NCBI RefSeq assembly: GCF_006335145.1
Contig: NZ_VDMN01000001.1
Span: forward strand, 930,001 to 994,000
DNA: 64,000 nt
From: Aliirhizobium smilacinae
Lineage (GTDB): Bacteria; Pseudomonadota; Alphaproteobacteria; Rhizobiales; Rhizobiaceae
Direction of reading: 5' to 3'
The position numbers and the translations under genes were made by a program. The notes beneath the pieces were generated by a model, which was given only the letters and a program-made list of their open reading frames with translations, did not search any database and was not told the DNA's origin. This document shows positions 8,901-17,743 of this stretch, piece after piece. The first letter of the stretch is position 1, and the number at the start of each line of letters is the position of its first letter.

Positions 8901-10637
8901 ATGAGGCAACAGACGATGAAGAACCGTGCCGGCTGGCTCGCCCTGATTGTACTTGCAATAGCTTCGCTGCTGATGATCTTCGTTGTCATGCCAAGGATCA
9001 ATCACGACGGCAAGCCGGTAGCAGCTGCGATCAATGCTGCCGGCGACGCGGTGAAGGATGCCGTGACCGAGGGCAACAAGCCTCAGGAGACGGCAAAAGT
9101 CGAGCCGCAGGCGACGGTGCCTTCTTCTGCCAATCAGGCTGCACCCGCGCCGACAAGCCCGGCAGCACCGGCTCCTGCATCCGAGAATGCCGCAGCGGAT
9201 ACGCCGACATTCGATGTGCTTCGCGTCGAGCCTGACGGCTCCGCGGTCATTGCCGGCCATGCCGCACCCAATTCGGTACTCGAGATCACCAACGGCACTT
9301 CCGTCATCGCCAAGGTCGAGGTCGGCCCGAGCGGCGATTTTGCCGCCGTGCTCGACAAGCCGCTGCCGCCCGGAGATCACCAGATCGTGCTGAAAGCAAC
9401 GAGCAAGGACGGCAAGGTCGTCACTTCGGAAGAGATCGCCACCGTTTCCGTACCTGCCGACAAAAACGGCAAGCTTCTCGCTATGGTGACGAAGCCCGGC
9501 AAGGCAAGCCGCCTGATCGCGGTTCCGGAAGAGGCCAACAAGGTCGCATCCGCCCAGGCCGGCAGCCTGCCTGCGGCCGCTGCAGCCGGCGCCGCAGCTC
9601 CTGCCACGACACCGGCTCCCCAGGGTTCCGGCAAGGTCGCATCCGCTCCTGCGGCGGGTACAACCGCTCCGATCGCAGCCGCTCCCGCCATGTCGAGCGA
9701 GCTGCAGATCACCGCGGTCGAAATCGAAGGCTCCAAGATTTTCATCGCCGGCATCAGCCGGTCGGGCCGGCAGGTTCGCGGCTCAGCCGACGGTTCGGTC
9801 GTCGGACAGGCCCAGGCAGGAGGCGACGGACATTTCGTCATCGACGGAAACGCCAACCTGACGGTCGGCGATCATCGCATCGCCGTCGAGGCGCTTGGCA
9901 GCAACGGCCAGGTTCTGGTGCGCGTCGAAGTGCCGTTCAACCGGCCCGCTGGTGATCAGGTCGCGGCCATCGCGTCGCCCTCGCCGGTGAGCCCGGTCAC
10001 GGCTGTCGATGGCGGTGCCTTTGACAATCTGCGCGGACAGGTGGCAAAAGCCTTCTCGCTGCTCAAGGGTCTCTATGACGCGGGCAAGGTGCCTTCGCTC
10101 GAAAGCATGGCGGCAGCCCGCTCGGCAACTGGTATCGCGCTACAGTCGCTTGCCGAATACAGGCTGCCGGCGGGCGCCTCGATCAACGCCACCGAAGCTG
10201 TCGGCGTCACCGCCGGCCATGCCAATGCCGCCCGGCAGGTGCTCGACGCCCTGCCCCGCGACGTGGCAGCCGTTGGCGAAGCATTGGACAATCTGACGAA
10301 ACTGATCACCGAAACCGTCGGGCCGGCTCTGGCACAACAGTTCGGCGGCGCGCCGCAGACGATGGCGTCTACCGGTGGAGCACGTACGATCGAGCAGGCA
10401 CCGCTCACCCAGAGCGACCGCAACTCGGTCATCATCCGTCGCGGTGATACGCTGTGGCAGATCGCACGGCGCGCTTACGGTCAGGGCGTGCGTTACACGA
10501 CGATCTATCTCGCCAACGAGGAACAGATCGCCAATCCGGACGTCATCCAGCCCGGCCAGATTTTTGGCGTTCCGGAAGAATTCCGCCCCGATTCAGAAGA
10601 GCTGCACCGCGAACGGCTGCAGCATCGCAAGGGTTGA
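8901..10637 (+). CDS. Membrane-anchored LysM-domain protein
   Basis: 578-residue envelope protein. A single N-terminal hydrophobic segment (about residues 11-32) anchors it, followed by a long Ala/Pro-rich, low-complexity linker (about 50-95 and 210-270), two Ig-like repeats of the type VEPDGSAVIAGHA and EIEGSKIFIAGIS, and a C-terminal LysM domain (about 508-575) starting VIIRRGDTLWQIARRAYG. LysM binds N-acetylglucosamine chains, so the protein should contact peptidoglycan from the periplasm. ATG 8901 is weakly supported; ATG 8916, after an AGG, is an alternative giving 573 residues. A strong terminator follows the stop. Confidence 0.88.
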   Translation: MRQQTMKNRAGWLALIVLAIASLLMIFVVMPRINHDGKPVAAAINAAGDAVKDAVTEGNKPQETAKVEPQATVPSSANQAAPAPTSPAAPAPASENAAADTPTFDVLRVEPDGSAVIAGHAAPNSVLEITNGTSVIAKVEVGPSGDFAAVLDKPLPPGDHQIVLKATSKDGKVVTSEEIATVSVPADKNGKLLAMVTKPGKASRLIAVPEEANKVASAQAGSLPAAAAAGAAAPATTPAPQGSGKVASAPAAGTTAPIAAAPAMSSELQITAVEIEGSKIFIAGISRSGRQVRGSADGSVVGQAQAGGDGHFVIDGNANLTVGDHRIAVEALGSNGQVLVRVEVPFNRPAGDQVAAIASPSPVSPVTAVDGGAFDNLRGQVAKAFSLLKGLYDAGKVPSLESMAAARSATGIALQSLAEYRLPAGASINATEAVGVTAGHANAARQVLDALPRDVAAVGEALDNLTKLITETVGPALAQQFGGAPQTMASTGGARTIEQAPLTQSDRNSVIIRRGDTLWQIARRAYGQGVRYTTIYLANEEQIANPDVIQPGQIFGVPEEFRPDSEELHRERLQHRKG

Positions 10638-10660
10638 GCAGGCTTGCAGAATTGAATTTA

Positions 10661-10697
10661 CCAAGGCCGGCGGTCCCGACAGGATCGCCGGCCTTGG
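10661..10697 (+). terminator. Terminator after the LysM gene
   Basis: Perfect 12-bp stem (CCAAGGCCGGCG at 10661-10672 with its complement at 10686-10697) and a 13-nt loop, followed by TGTTTC. It begins 23 bp after the LysM stop codon. Confidence 0.75.
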
Positions 10698-11195
10698 TGT
10701 TTCAGGATTGCGCTTCCCCGGTGAACGCGAGGATGACGGGAGGCCTTGCAAGAAAATCTATGGCGCGATCCCAGTGGCTTAGCCGTTCCGCCCACGCGTC
10801 ATCATCCCCGCCTGTGCAATCAAGCCGATAATCGTGCCGTCATCGGATGGGAACCGGGTTCGCGAACCGGCCTCCTCATTCAGCGGGTCTCGGCTCGGTT
10901 TCCGGTGATGGTCGTGACTGCGATCCGATGGGAACTGACACGTCCCGCAGGATCGGACGAAGCGGCCGGGGCAGGCGGAAAGCCTGACATACCAAATCCC
11001 CAATACCACCGCCTGCCCCCTTCCCTTCCTTCACCGACCCGGTTTTCCCGGTGCGGTTATCGCCGTTTGCCCGTTGCAGCGCTGCGGAGCAATTGCGAGC
11101 GATGATCAGCTTCGCGCATGCCAGCCGCGGGACCCTCGCCCCATTGAGACTGCCGAATCGATTGACGCCAAGCCGATATTTTTCGCGAGGACAAA
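10698..11195. other. 498-bp intergenic stretch with inverted repeats, no gene recognised
   Basis: No frame here has a ribosome site and family-like sequence. It contains an 11-bp inverted repeat, GGGGCAGGCGG (10968-10978) against CCGCCTGCCCC (11009-11019), with a 30-nt loop, and a second weaker pairing between GATCC near 10923 and GGATC near 10951. The left part also repeats a GATGGGAAC string (near 10848 and 10928). A small RNA or untranslated leader of the gene at 11196 is possible but unproven. Confidence 0.35.
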
Positions 11196-11834
11196 ATGAT
11201 TTCCAGCATCAGCTCCAGCCGGCTCTGGCCGCAACAGGTCGCGTTCAAGGCTTTCAACGATACTTCGGGCAATCCGGAAAACCCGACACCGGGTTCGTCC
11301 GCCGCCTCGCTTTCGCGGCTGTTCTATTCCGAAGCCGCCGATGAGGTTGACGACTACGGATATGAGAGCGAACTGTCGTCGCTGTTCGGATCGCTGTCGC
11401 AAACGACAGCCGGCAACAGCCCGGATCAGGACACGGATGTCGCGATCGACGACATTTCGTCGAATGCCTTCATGAAGGCGCTGCAGCAGAAAATCGACAC
11501 GCTGAAGGCCAGCGCAGATACTTCCGGCATGGCCGAGACCATGCAGGCGGCACTTGCGGCCGGCCGGCTGACGGTTACCGACGTGGTTACCGGCGAGGAG
11601 ATAATCGCCCGCGATATCGCAAATGCTGACACGACGTCCGGGGAGGTCACCTCCATCACGACGTCGGAATGGAGCAGCTTTCTCCGCGACACCCTGCTGC
11701 GCGACTCCTATGGACGCTATGTCCGCAACGACGATTCCAGCCATATCGACAAGGCAAGCGGCAAAAGCGCCTATTTCGGCATGATCGGCGAGACACATTA
11801 TTATCTGAGCTGGACGAGTGCGGCGAACACCTAA
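11196..11834 (+). CDS. Hypothetical acidic protein
   Basis: 212-residue protein of unrecognised family. It has a Ser-rich N terminus, an acidic central region (about residues 45-85), one helical stretch with Ala/Met-rich character (about 90-120) and a C-terminal portion rich in Thr/Ser with a LSWTS end. No signal peptide or membrane segment is visible. GAGGA lies 8 nt before the ATG, supporting the start. The flanks are long intergenic regions on both sides, so it stands alone. The Ser/Thr/Asp-rich make-up and absence of Cys are reminiscent of exported or surface proteins, but this is weak. Confidence 0.65.
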   Translation: MISSISSSRLWPQQVAFKAFNDTSGNPENPTPGSSAASLSRLFYSEAADEVDDYGYESELSSLFGSLSQTTAGNSPDQDTDVAIDDISSNAFMKALQQKIDTLKASADTSGMAETMQAALAAGRLTVTDVVTGEEIIARDIANADTTSGEVTSITTSEWSSFLRDTLLRDSYGRYVRNDDSSHIDKASGKSAYFGMIGETHYYLSWTSAANT

Positions 11835-11992
11835 GCGGGAAGCACTGCATGATGACGGCTGCTTTCCGCCCCAAGCGGTCATTCCTGAACCAAACGGTAC
11901 TCGCCAGCAGGTAGCCATTTGCTGTCACATATCAGCGTTGCATAACAAGAAGTATGCATTTGCCTAATAAGAGATCATAAGTCGCTTATCTG

Positions 11993-12241
11993 ATGCACAT
12001 GAGAGTCCTTGATATGGATTGGGTCCCTATAGTCTTCGTTACGTTCAAGGCTCTCGCGTTAGGCATTGCCATGTTCTTCGCCATCAAGTGGCATTACGAT
12101 CAGGGAGAGAAGGCGGACACGCGAGCCTTGCTCCGCACGGGCGGAAAGATGGCCGCAGTCTTCGCGCTGGCGCTACTCGGCGTGGTGCTCTTCGCCTTCG
12201 TGCTTAGCAGTACGCTCGGTTTGGACTTGAGCTTCCCATGA
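11993..12241 (+). CDS. Small two-helix membrane protein
   Basis: 82 residues with two hydrophobic segments (about 11-28 and 52-75) separated by a charged loop that contains HYDQGEKADTRALLRTGGK, so both ends are probably on the same side of the inner membrane. ATG codons at 11993, 11999 and 12014 are all possible starts. No family is recognised. The gene lies alone between two intergenic stretches. Confidence 0.6.
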   Translation: MHMRVLDMDWVPIVFVTFKALALGIAMFFAIKWHYDQGEKADTRALLRTGGKMAAVFALALLGVVLFAFVLSSTLGLDLSFP

Positions 12242-12634
12242 CGGCATCGTCAATGTACCTAGTCCTGCGGGGACTCCCAGAGGCCGACGACACCCTTTGT
12301 GTCATTAGTCGGTCTCGAATGATATGGATTCCGGCTTCTCCGGTGGGCAAGTTTCTCCTGTGACCAGGAGGGTTTTCAGATCGCGCACATGCCGAAACTC
12401 AGCCGGAAGGGAAACAAGCAAGGCCGCACGAGCGACCTGAAGAGAACGCCTCCTAATAGCGCAAACGAGCCAGAAAGTCGCCGTCTCAAAAGAACGATAG
12501 TCTGCCGAACCGGAACCGCCATTTGAGCCACAACTGACCATTTCCTAAGGAAACACCCCACTCCGCATTGCATCCAAAGCCTTTGCCGCCTATCTGCCGG
12601 GTGGCGCCTCTTTCGCGCGTCGCCGGAGCCCTGC
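12242..12634. other. 393-bp intergenic stretch, nothing firm
   Basis: Base composition is lower in GC than the neighbours and no convincing frame is present. A 78-codon minus-strand frame (12305-12541) has no ribosome site or recognisable similarity. The last part must carry the promoter of the ABC exporter at 12635. Confidence 0.4.
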
Positions 12635-14539
12635 ATGCCAGATAAAAAGAAGATCGTTTCCGCGGATGATGGCAATCCGTTCGGAACCCTTGTCAACCTG
12701 TGGCCCTATATGTGGCCGACGGGCCGGGCCGACCTGAAGGCGCGGGTGCTCTGGGCAACGTTTTTCCTGATCCTTGCCAAGCTGGTGCTTCTCTCGGTTC
12801 CCTATTTCTTCAAATGGGCGACCGATGCACTGAACGGCAAGCTGGATATGGCCGGCATCCTGCCCGCCTTCCTGCTCGGCGCCGTCGTCCTCGTCATCGC
12901 CTATAATTTCACCCGCATCCTGCAGGTGGGCTTAAACCAGTTACGGGATGCACTGTTTGCCTCTGTCGGCCAGCATGCGGTGCGCCAGCTTGCCCACAAG
13001 ACTTTCGTGCACATGCACCAGCTTTCGCTGCGCTTCCACCTGGAGCGCAAGACGGGCGGCCTGTCGCGGATCATCGAGCGCGGCACCAAGGGCATCGAGA
13101 CGATCGTCCGCTTCACCATATTGAACTCGGTGCCGACGCTGATCGAGTTCATCCTGACAGCGATCATCTTCTGGGCGGCCTATGGCTTTGCCTATCTCGC
13201 TGTCACTGCCGTCACCGTCGCAGCCTATATCTGGTTCACCATCAAGGCGAGCGACTGGCGCATCTCGATCCGCCGGACGATGAACGACAGCGACACCGAC
13301 GCCAATACAAAGGCGATCGACTCGCTGCTGAATTTCGAGACGGTCAAATATTTCGGCAACGAGGAGATGGAGGCGAAACGCTTCGACGGCTCGATGGCGC
13401 GTTATGAAAAGGCCGCAACCCAGGTCTGGACCTCGCTCGGCTGGCTCAACTTCGGCCAGGGCGTCATTTTCGGCCTCGGCCAGGCGGTCATCATGATCAT
13501 GTCGGCGATGGCCGTCCAGCGCGGCGAACAGACGATCGGCGACTTCGTTTTCGTCAACGCGCTTCTGATGCAGCTTTCCGTGCCGCTCAATTTCATCGGC
13601 TTCGTCTATCGCGAAATCCGCCAGGGTCTGACCGATATCGAGCAGATGTTCGAGCTTCTCGAAGTCGAGGCGGAAGTCGTCGACAAAGCGGATGCGAAAC
13701 CACTCGCGCTCAATGCGCTCAGCCCGCAAAAGGGCGCCATCGCCTTCAAGGATGTCCGCTTCTCCTACGATCCGCAGCGACCAATCCTCAAAGGCATTTC
13801 CTTCGAGGTGCCTGCTGGCAAGACGGTGGCAATCGTCGGTCCGTCAGGTGCTGGCAAATCGACGATTTCCCGGCTGCTCTACCGCTTCTACGATATCCAG
13901 GATGGTTCGATCACCATCGACGGCCAGGATGTGCGCGACGTGACGCAGACATCGCTCAGGGCGGCGATCGGCATGGTTCCGCAGGATACTGTGCTGTTCA
14001 ATGATACCGTCGCCTACAATATCCGCTATGGCCGACCGGGTGCCACTGAGACGGAACTGCAGGCTGCCGCCGAAATCGCCCAGATCGACACATTCATCAA
14101 GCAACTGCCGGACGGCTACGAAACCAAGGTCGGGGAACGGGGCCTGAAACTTTCGGGCGGCGAAAAGCAGCGCGTGGCGATCGCGCGCACGGTGCTGAAG
14201 GCACCGCCGATCCTGATCCTCGACGAAGCGACGTCGGCGCTCGACACGACGACGGAACACGAGATCCAGTCGGCACTCGACAAGGTTTCCGAAAACCGCA
14301 CGACGCTGGTCATCGCCCACCGGCTTTCGACCGTGATCGGCGCCGACGAGATCATCGTGCTGCGTGCGGGCGAGATTGCCGAACGCGGCACCCATTCCGG
14401 GCTGCTTGCTGAAAATGGCCTCTACGCCTCGATGTGGAACCGCCAGCGGGAAGCAACACAGGCGGAAGAACATCTGCGCCAAGTGCGCGAGAGCGATGAT
14501 CTCGGCGTGGTGACACGCGGCGCGCCTGCTGCGGAATAA
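12635..14539 (+). CDS. Atm1-type ABC exporter
   Basis: 634-residue half-transporter of the ABCB7/HMT1/Atm1 group, which exports glutathione-linked sulfur or heavy-metal compounds and protects against metals. An N-terminal six-helix membrane domain (about residues 35-330) keeps the Atm1-typical segments RDALFASVGQHAVR, TGGLSRIIERG and NFETVKYFGNEE. The ATPase domain has Walker A GPSGAGKST (about 402), signature LSGGEKQRVA (about 506) and Walker B ILILDEATSALD (about 527). It should act as a homodimer in the inner membrane. A 48-codon membrane protein gene follows after 30 bp. Confidence 0.93.
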   Translation: MPDKKKIVSADDGNPFGTLVNLWPYMWPTGRADLKARVLWATFFLILAKLVLLSVPYFFKWATDALNGKLDMAGILPAFLLGAVVLVIAYNFTRILQVGLNQLRDALFASVGQHAVRQLAHKTFVHMHQLSLRFHLERKTGGLSRIIERGTKGIETIVRFTILNSVPTLIEFILTAIIFWAAYGFAYLAVTAVTVAAYIWFTIKASDWRISIRRTMNDSDTDANTKAIDSLLNFETVKYFGNEEMEAKRFDGSMARYEKAATQVWTSLGWLNFGQGVIFGLGQAVIMIMSAMAVQRGEQTIGDFVFVNALLMQLSVPLNFIGFVYREIRQGLTDIEQMFELLEVEAEVVDKADAKPLALNALSPQKGAIAFKDVRFSYDPQRPILKGISFEVPAGKTVAIVGPSGAGKSTISRLLYRFYDIQDGSITIDGQDVRDVTQTSLRAAIGMVPQDTVLFNDTVAYNIRYGRPGATETELQAAAEIAQIDTFIKQLPDGYETKVGERGLKLSGGEKQRVAIARTVLKAPPILILDEATSALDTTTEHEIQSALDKVSENRTTLVIAHRLSTVIGADEIIVLRAGEIAERGTHSGLLAENGLYASMWNRQREATQAEEHLRQVRESDDLGVVTRGAPAAE

Positions 14540-14569
14540 CGAGTCGAAATAAAGGGATCGGGAGACAGG

Positions 14570-14716
14570 ATGAGACGCCGGATGAATTATTCAGTCAGAC
14601 GAATGCTGATCGCAGGAACCTTCGTCGTGGCTTACCTGCTGGTGCTCATCTTCTGGGGCTCGCCGCTTCTGGCGCTGACGACATGGCTCGGGCTCGTCGA
14701 TCCGGCAAAAATCTGA
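14570..14716 (+). CDS. 48-residue single-helix membrane protein
   Basis: Open frame with a very basic start (MRRRMNYSVRR) followed by a long hydrophobic helix (about residues 12-40), consistent with an inner-membrane protein with its N terminus in the cytoplasm. A GGGAGACAGG ribosome site directly precedes the ATG. It lies 30 bp after the Atm1-type exporter on the same strand and is likely co-transcribed with it; a role as an accessory subunit is only a guess. No family is recognised. Confidence 0.6.
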   Translation: MRRRMNYSVRRMLIAGTFVVAYLLVLIFWGSPLLALTTWLGLVDPAKI

Positions 14717-14789
14717 AATCCCAGCGCCCCAAGCGGCACACGCCGGGCGACCGGCCCGCCGCTGTGGAGAATATCTGTCGGGTTCTTTC

Positions 14790-15065
14790 TTACCAGCCAA
14801 TACATGACGCGCCTGCTTTCGGCGTGGTTCGCACGTGAGCCACATCCTGCGGTCGCGCGATATCCAGCCCGTCCGGACGGTTAAGTATCGACGCGGGATC
14901 GTCACGATGCGCAGAGCGCGTCTTTTTGCGCATATCGGCGCCGTAAATCTGCGAAGCGGCAAGAAGCAGCTCCGTAAATTCCGGCGTCGAAATCCCATCT
15001 GCCCGGCGAAGCTGGGCAATCAGGGGATCGGATAATACGTCTTCGATGGTGAGTTCACGTTGCAT
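14790..15065 (-). CDS. Small hypothetical protein
   Basis: 91 residues, helical N-terminal half (TIEDVLSDPLIAQLRRADG...FTELLLAASQIYG) and a polar, disordered-looking C terminus. ATG 15065 follows a GAGGAG site 7 nt upstream and is preferred to the Met six residues earlier. The N-terminal part resembles short conserved proteins of unknown function in rhizobia. It is convergent with the Atm1 and 48-residue genes. Confidence 0.65.
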   Translation of the reverse strand: MQRELTIEDVLSDPLIAQLRRADGISTPEFTELLLAASQIYGADMRKKTRSAHRDDPASILNRPDGLDIARPQDVAHVRTTPKAGASCIGW

Positions 15066-15393
15066 GGTTTTGCTCCTCTTCAAAACCTATACACAGGCAG
15101 CACTACAGCTACGTTGCAAAACTACGGCCAAAACACGGCATTTTCTATGTGGCAAATCGCCGTGAACCAGGGTTGGCGGGACGATCAGCGGCAACATTAC
15201 CCCCTCGCCCGGCTGGCATCCGCCAGCAATCACTGATCGCTGTGACCGGCTTCGGACGTAGAGACTTACAGACGACCCGGAGAGACGACGGAACGGAAAA
15301 TATCAGAGGCAGTTCTTGCAGGGGGCAAAGCGAAATCAGCCCATCCTTTTCTGCCAATGGGCTCACCAAGGACGGACGAGCACTAGACGACAT
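15066..15393. other. 328-bp intergenic stretch, nothing recognised
   Basis: No frame with a ribosome site and no clear hairpin was found. It separates two minus-strand small genes and probably holds the promoter of the gene ending at 14790. Confidence 0.35.
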
Positions 15394-15519
15394 CTATCGG
15401 CGCGACGAACCGTAACGGTTACGTTCGCGATAACGCCGCTGGCTCCACGCCGTGTAGGCAACCGCTGCCACCACGATCGCGATATCCACCATTGCTATCA
15501 GGCACCATGTAACGCTCAT
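15394..15519 (-). CDS. 41-residue putative membrane peptide
   Basis: Frame of 41 codons: hydrophobic helix from about residue 5 to 24 (LIAMVDIAIVVAAVAYTAW) followed by an Arg-rich tail (RRYRERNRYGSSRR). This is the make-up of a bitopic small membrane protein with a cytoplasmic basic tail. GGAAGAG lies 8 nt before the ATG. It is below usual annotation length cut-offs and has no recognised family. Confidence 0.5.
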   Translation of the reverse strand: MSVTWCLIAMVDIAIVVAAVAYTAWSQRRYRERNRYGSSRR

Positions 15520-15854
15520 GTCTAAACTCTTCCGTGTTCCAACCGTAGCGAATTTACCAGAAGTGCTTCCAGTGATGATTTGAGCACATCCGTAACATTC
15601 GACCTTGATGTAAGTCAGCCGCCTCCTGACCTAGTTTTGTGACAACCACGTGAAAATCGAAGCAAGAACCGTGCCGAATTGCTGCATTGCAACAAAAATC
15701 GGACTTCCTGTCGGATATTCCAACGCATCAATCCCGTGATAGTTGCAATCCTCTGCCAGATCGTAAAGCCGCACGGAACCGCATTGCCGCCAATACCGTT
15801 TTTCGATAGTTAGTGCCGGAAACACAGGACCTTACGCCCTTCAGGGAGAAACAG
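15520..15854. other. 335-bp intergenic region upstream of psd
   Basis: Moderately AT-rich stretch between the divergent 41-residue gene and psd. It should hold both promoters. No gene or strong hairpin is visible; the short minus-strand frame at 15631-15825 has no coding character. Confidence 0.4.
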
Positions 15855-16556
15855 TTGATCAACCTCTTCGACACCATCCGCAACACGCTCGTGCCGATCC
15901 ACAAGGAAGGTTACATCTTCGTTGCGATCTTTTTCGTCGTGTCCCTGATCCTGGGTTACTTCGCCGAACCCCTGTTCTGGATCGGCCTGGTGCTGACCCT
16001 CTGGTGTGCCTATTTTTTCCGCGATCCCGAGCGCGTCGTGCCGCAGGATGACGATCTCATCCTCAGCCCGGCCGATGGGCGCGTGAGCCACGTCGCCATG
16101 GTCGTTCCACCGGCGGAACTGGGCCTCGGCCTGGAGCCGATGCTGCGTATCTCGGTTTTCATGAACGTCTTCAACTGCCACGTGAACCGCGCACCGGTCC
16201 GTGGTGAAGTGACGACGATCGAGTATCGCGCCGGACAGTTCGTCAATGCCGAGCTGGACAAGGCGAGTTCCGACAACGAACGCAACGGCCTCGTCATCGA
16301 AAGCCGTCACGGCAAGGTGGGCGTCGTCCAGATCGCCGGCCTCGTTGCACGCCGCATCGTCTGCTGGGTCAAGCCCGGCGAGCCACTGAATGCCGGCGAA
16401 CGCTTCGGCCTGATCCGTTTCGGCTCGCGCCTCGACGTGTTCGTGCCGGCCGGTGGTGCCGCGCGTGTGTCGATCGGCCAGCTGGCAATCGCCGGCGAAA
16501 CCGTGCTTGCTGAATTCGGCTCGACCAAAGGCGCTTCGCTCGGTCGTCGCAGCTGA
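15855..16556 (+). CDS. psd: Phosphatidylserine decarboxylase
   Basis: 233-residue pyruvoyl enzyme that decarboxylates phosphatidylserine to phosphatidylethanolamine at the inner membrane. An N-terminal hydrophobic pair (about residues 17-50) anchors it. [28 protein letters not shown] and the self-cleavage motif EFGST near residue 220 are present; the Ser of GST becomes the pyruvoyl group. The start is taken as TTG 15855, with AGGGAGA a few bases upstream, giving the usual length of the short rhizobial form; an ATG at 15813 would add 14 unrelated residues. pssA follows after 23 bp. Confidence 0.95.
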   Translation: MINLFDTIRNTLVPIHKEGYIFVAIFFVVSLILGYFAEPLFWIGLVLTLWCAYFFRDPERVVPQDDDLILSPADGRVSHVAMVVPPAELGLGLEPMLRISVFMNVFNCHVNRAPVRGEVTTIEYRAGQFVNAELDKASSDNERNGLVIESRHGKVGVVQIAGLVARRIVCWVKPGEPLNAGERFGLIRFGSRLDVFVPAGGAARVSIGQLAIAGETVLAEFGSTKGASLGRRS

Positions 16557-16579
16557 TACATACATAAAGGAGGAAACGG

Positions 16580-17395
16580 ATGATGGATTTGCCCCCAGTA
16601 GAGCCAAACCGCTCGACCGACGAGGCCCGCGGTCCTCGCCTGAGGGAGATCCCCATCCGGCTGATGGTACCGAACCTGATCACGGTGCTCGCCATCTGTG
16701 CCGGCCTGACGGGTATAAGGCTCGCCTTCGAGGGTCGTTACGAGCTGGCGGTCGCCATGGTGCTGCTTGCTGCTTTTCTCGACGGTATTGACGGGCGGAT
16801 CGCTCGTCTTCTGAAAGCGACATCGAAATTCGGCGTGCAGATGGATTCGCTCGCCGACATCATCAATTTCGGCGTTGCCCCGGCTTTGGTCTCCTATGCC
16901 TTCCTGCTCGACGGCGCCCGTTCGCTCGGTTGGATCGCAGCCCTGCTCTATGCGATCGCTGCAGGCCTGAGGCTGGCACGTTTCAACGTCATGGAAGACC
17001 GTGGCATCAAGGCGCCGTGGCAGTCGGAATTTTTCGTCGGCGTACCAGCGCCGATGGGCGCCGTGCTGATGCTGCTGCCGGTCTATCTCGGTTTCCTCGG
17101 CATCGAACGCACACCCTGGTTCATCTATGGCAGTGTCGTCTATACGGTTGCGATCGGTTATCTGCTGGTCAGCCGCCTGCCGGTCTGGTCCGGAAAATCG
17201 AGCAAGATCCGCCGGGATCTGATGTTTCCGGCCCTGCTTCTGGTGGTTCTCTATGTGGCGCTTCTGATGAGCTACACATGGGAAGTGCTGTCGATCACAG
17301 TCGTCGCCTATCTTTGTGTCCTGCCGTTCAGCGCCAGAGCATGGAAGCGCCGCTACGGCACGATCACGATCGAAGACGAAGGGACGCACGTATAA
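16580..17395 (+). CDS. pssA: CDP-diacylglycerol-serine O-phosphatidyltransferase
   Basis: 271-residue integral membrane enzyme that transfers the phosphatidyl group from CDP-diacylglycerol to serine, supplying the substrate of the Psd encoded just upstream. The CDP-alcohol phosphotransferase motif DGxxAR-x8-G-x3-D-x3-D is complete: DGRIAR, then G, D and D in KFGVQMDSLAD (about residues 73-95). About eight membrane segments follow or flank it. A GGAGG-like site (AAGGAGGAAACGG) precedes the start. Together psd-pssA form the phosphatidylethanolamine operon. Confidence 0.95.
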   Translation: MMDLPPVEPNRSTDEARGPRLREIPIRLMVPNLITVLAICAGLTGIRLAFEGRYELAVAMVLLAAFLDGIDGRIARLLKATSKFGVQMDSLADIINFGVAPALVSYAFLLDGARSLGWIAALLYAIAAGLRLARFNVMEDRGIKAPWQSEFFVGVPAPMGAVLMLLPVYLGFLGIERTPWFIYGSVVYTVAIGYLLVSRLPVWSGKSSKIRRDLMFPALLLVVLYVALLMSYTWEVLSITVVAYLCVLPFSARAWKRRYGTITIEDEGTHV

Positions 17396-17404
17396 CGTGC
17401 GTCC
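17382..17404 (+). terminator. Hairpin over the pssA stop codon
   Basis: Arms GGACGCACGT (17382-17391) and ACGTGCGTCC (17395-17404) pair perfectly around a 3-nt loop. The TAA stop of pssA lies in the hairpin. There is no T tract. Confidence 0.55.
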
Positions 17405-17418
17405 AATTATGGAAAACC

Positions 17419-17452
17419 TACCGCAATGCACTGATATTGCTGCATTGCGGTA
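17419..17452. terminator. Second hairpin after pssA
   Basis: Perfect 12-bp arms TACCGCAATGCA (17419-17430) and TGCATTGCGGTA (17441-17452) with a 10-nt loop. It lies 24 bp after the pssA stop and may stabilise the transcript end; it could also be an intergenic repeat unit. Confidence 0.55.
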
Positions 17453-17593
17453 TACGCCTGCGGCAAGTTGCCACGCGTAGACCTACCTCATCGAAAAGAG
17501 ACGGATAAGCCTTTATTCCGCCCGTATTGCCGGTGAATTCCGGCGCCCCGCAACACCAGAGAATCATGCGGGTGAAATGATGAGGATAAAGAC

Positions 17594-17731
17594 GTGAGCA
17601 ATACGCAAAAGACCGACAAGCCGGAAGCAAAGCCGGACTTTACCGACCATTTCCGCCCGCTGGGCATCAAGGCCGTGGCCGCTGCCGCCATGATGCTCAA
17701 GCGGAAGCCGAAACTGACGCCTGTCCGGTAA
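17594..17731 (+). CDS. 45-residue basic small protein
   Basis: GTG-started frame of 45 residues: polar Lys/Asp-rich N terminus (residues 1-20), short Ala/Met-rich amphipathic helix (IKAVAAAAMMLKRK, about 27-40) and a basic end. AGGA lies about 8 nt upstream of the GTG. The helix is too short for a clear membrane span but could lie on the membrane. It converges on the lysE-like gene. No family is recognised. Confidence 0.5.
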   Translation: MSNTQKTDKPEAKPDFTDHFRPLGIKAVAAAAMMLKRKPKLTPVR

Positions 17732-17743
17732 ACGGCTCAGAAC

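Noticed and set aside
10746..11105. 119-codon plus-strand frame in the gap after the LysM gene
   Set aside because: Arg/Pro-rich chance translation of GC-rich DNA, no ribosome site, no similarity.
12305..12541. 78-codon minus-strand frame upstream of the Atm1-type gene
   Set aside because: No ribosome site, mixed Cys/Ser/Arg composition typical of a chance frame.
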